This document shows, piece by piece, positions 63,495 through 64,000 of a stretch of 64,000 nucleotides of DNA (position 1 is the stretch's first letter; every line of letters starts with the position of its first letter). The position numbers were made by a program, and so were the translations under genes. Source of the stretch: Osedax fenrisi (lineage: Eukaryota; Annelida; Polychaeta; Sabellida; Siboglinidae); contig OZ025243.1 in the NCBI GenBank assembly GCA_964019155.1, forward strand, positions 29,289,371 to 29,353,370, written 5' to 3'. The notes under the pieces are model-generated. The model searched no databases. It saw nothing but the letters and a program-made list of their open reading frames with translations, and was not told the DNA's origin.

Positions 63495-64000
63495 GTTAGT
63501 TATATATTTTTAAACAGTTATATTATATATACATATATAATATACAAATAGATATATTATATAAAATATGGAAACAAACATATTATATAAAATATAAAAA
63601 AATACATATTATATATTCATACTATACAAACATTTATATTATATATATTAGATATGCAGTTATATTATATATATACTAGATACAAATTCGAACAATTAAA
63701 AAAATTTCCTAATCATATGATTGGAAATTATATTATGTTATATTTATAAATTAATTTGTTAGTTAATAAATACATCTGAAATTTTATTTCAAAATATTAT
63801 ACCAGTTAAATATATTAGTTTTTATATCATATTATGTTAATAAAAAATGTGTGATGGTCATAAAAATAATCATATATGTTTATTATATGAAAATAAATAT
63901 CTTTAATACATTTTCCAGAATATAGAAATGTAAAATATAAAAGTGAAAATATGTATATATATATATATATCAATTAAATAAACATATATATTTTAAAGTA
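63495..64000. other. AT-rich start of the next intron
   Basis: No coding sequence or transposon end was seen up to the window edge. Confidence 0.5.

Overview
The window is very AT-rich animal genomic DNA with few genes. The animal signature is a multi-exon gene with phase-consistent GT-AG introns whose exons encode the SAM domain and serine-rich linker of the DLC1/STARD13/STARD8 Rho-GAP family. The rest is dominated by long (TA)n, (TAA)n and (CA)n microsatellites, relics of several non-LTR retrotransposon clades, and non-autonomous TIR elements. I cannot name the species; an AT-rich invertebrate is an inference from composition and repeat content. I recognised no bacterial, organellar or viral genes.

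Layout. 0.5-2.3 kb: a heavily decayed LINE reverse transcriptase on the + strand. 2.3-12 kb: AT-rich DNA with a TTAA-flanked TIR element (5.46-6.11 kb), a hAT-like TIR element (6.6-7.07 kb), a LINE 3' fragment (7.84-8.13 kb) and an E-box cluster (8.8 kb). 12-28 kb: dispersed and tandem repeats, including a 43-bp minisatellite, a TIR element with a small hAT-like element nested in one arm (18.07-19.32 kb), a 30-bp-TIR element (22.5-23.0 kb), a CCCAGCAAAC element (24.3-24.9 kb) and a hAT-type transposase relic (25.1-25.4 kb). 28.6-33.4 kb: two LINEs in tandem on the - strand. The left one (LINE-A) is a Jockey/CR1-type RT broken by one stop codon. The right one (LINE-B) is an R2/NeSL/R4-type RT with a CCHC knuckle and a restriction-like endonuclease, broken by two stop codons. 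LINE-B has a (TA)n tract at each end. 33-54 kb: mostly AT-rich DNA with two copies of a pogo/Tigger-like TIR element (38.3 and 50.9 kb), and a GC-enriched island at 41.1-42.8 kb with two short signal-peptide-like reading frames, a TATA-like element and tandem CRE sites. AP-1-like clusters lie at 46.6 and 53.5 kb.

54.66-63.49 kb: six consecutive + strand exons of a DLC1/STARD13-like gene, separated by AT-rich introns that hold a (AAT)n tract, an 8-bp minisatellite and a 721-bp TIR element. The RhoGAP and START domains expected of this family are not in the window and probably lie beyond the right edge. No tRNA, rRNA or CRISPR array was recognised.
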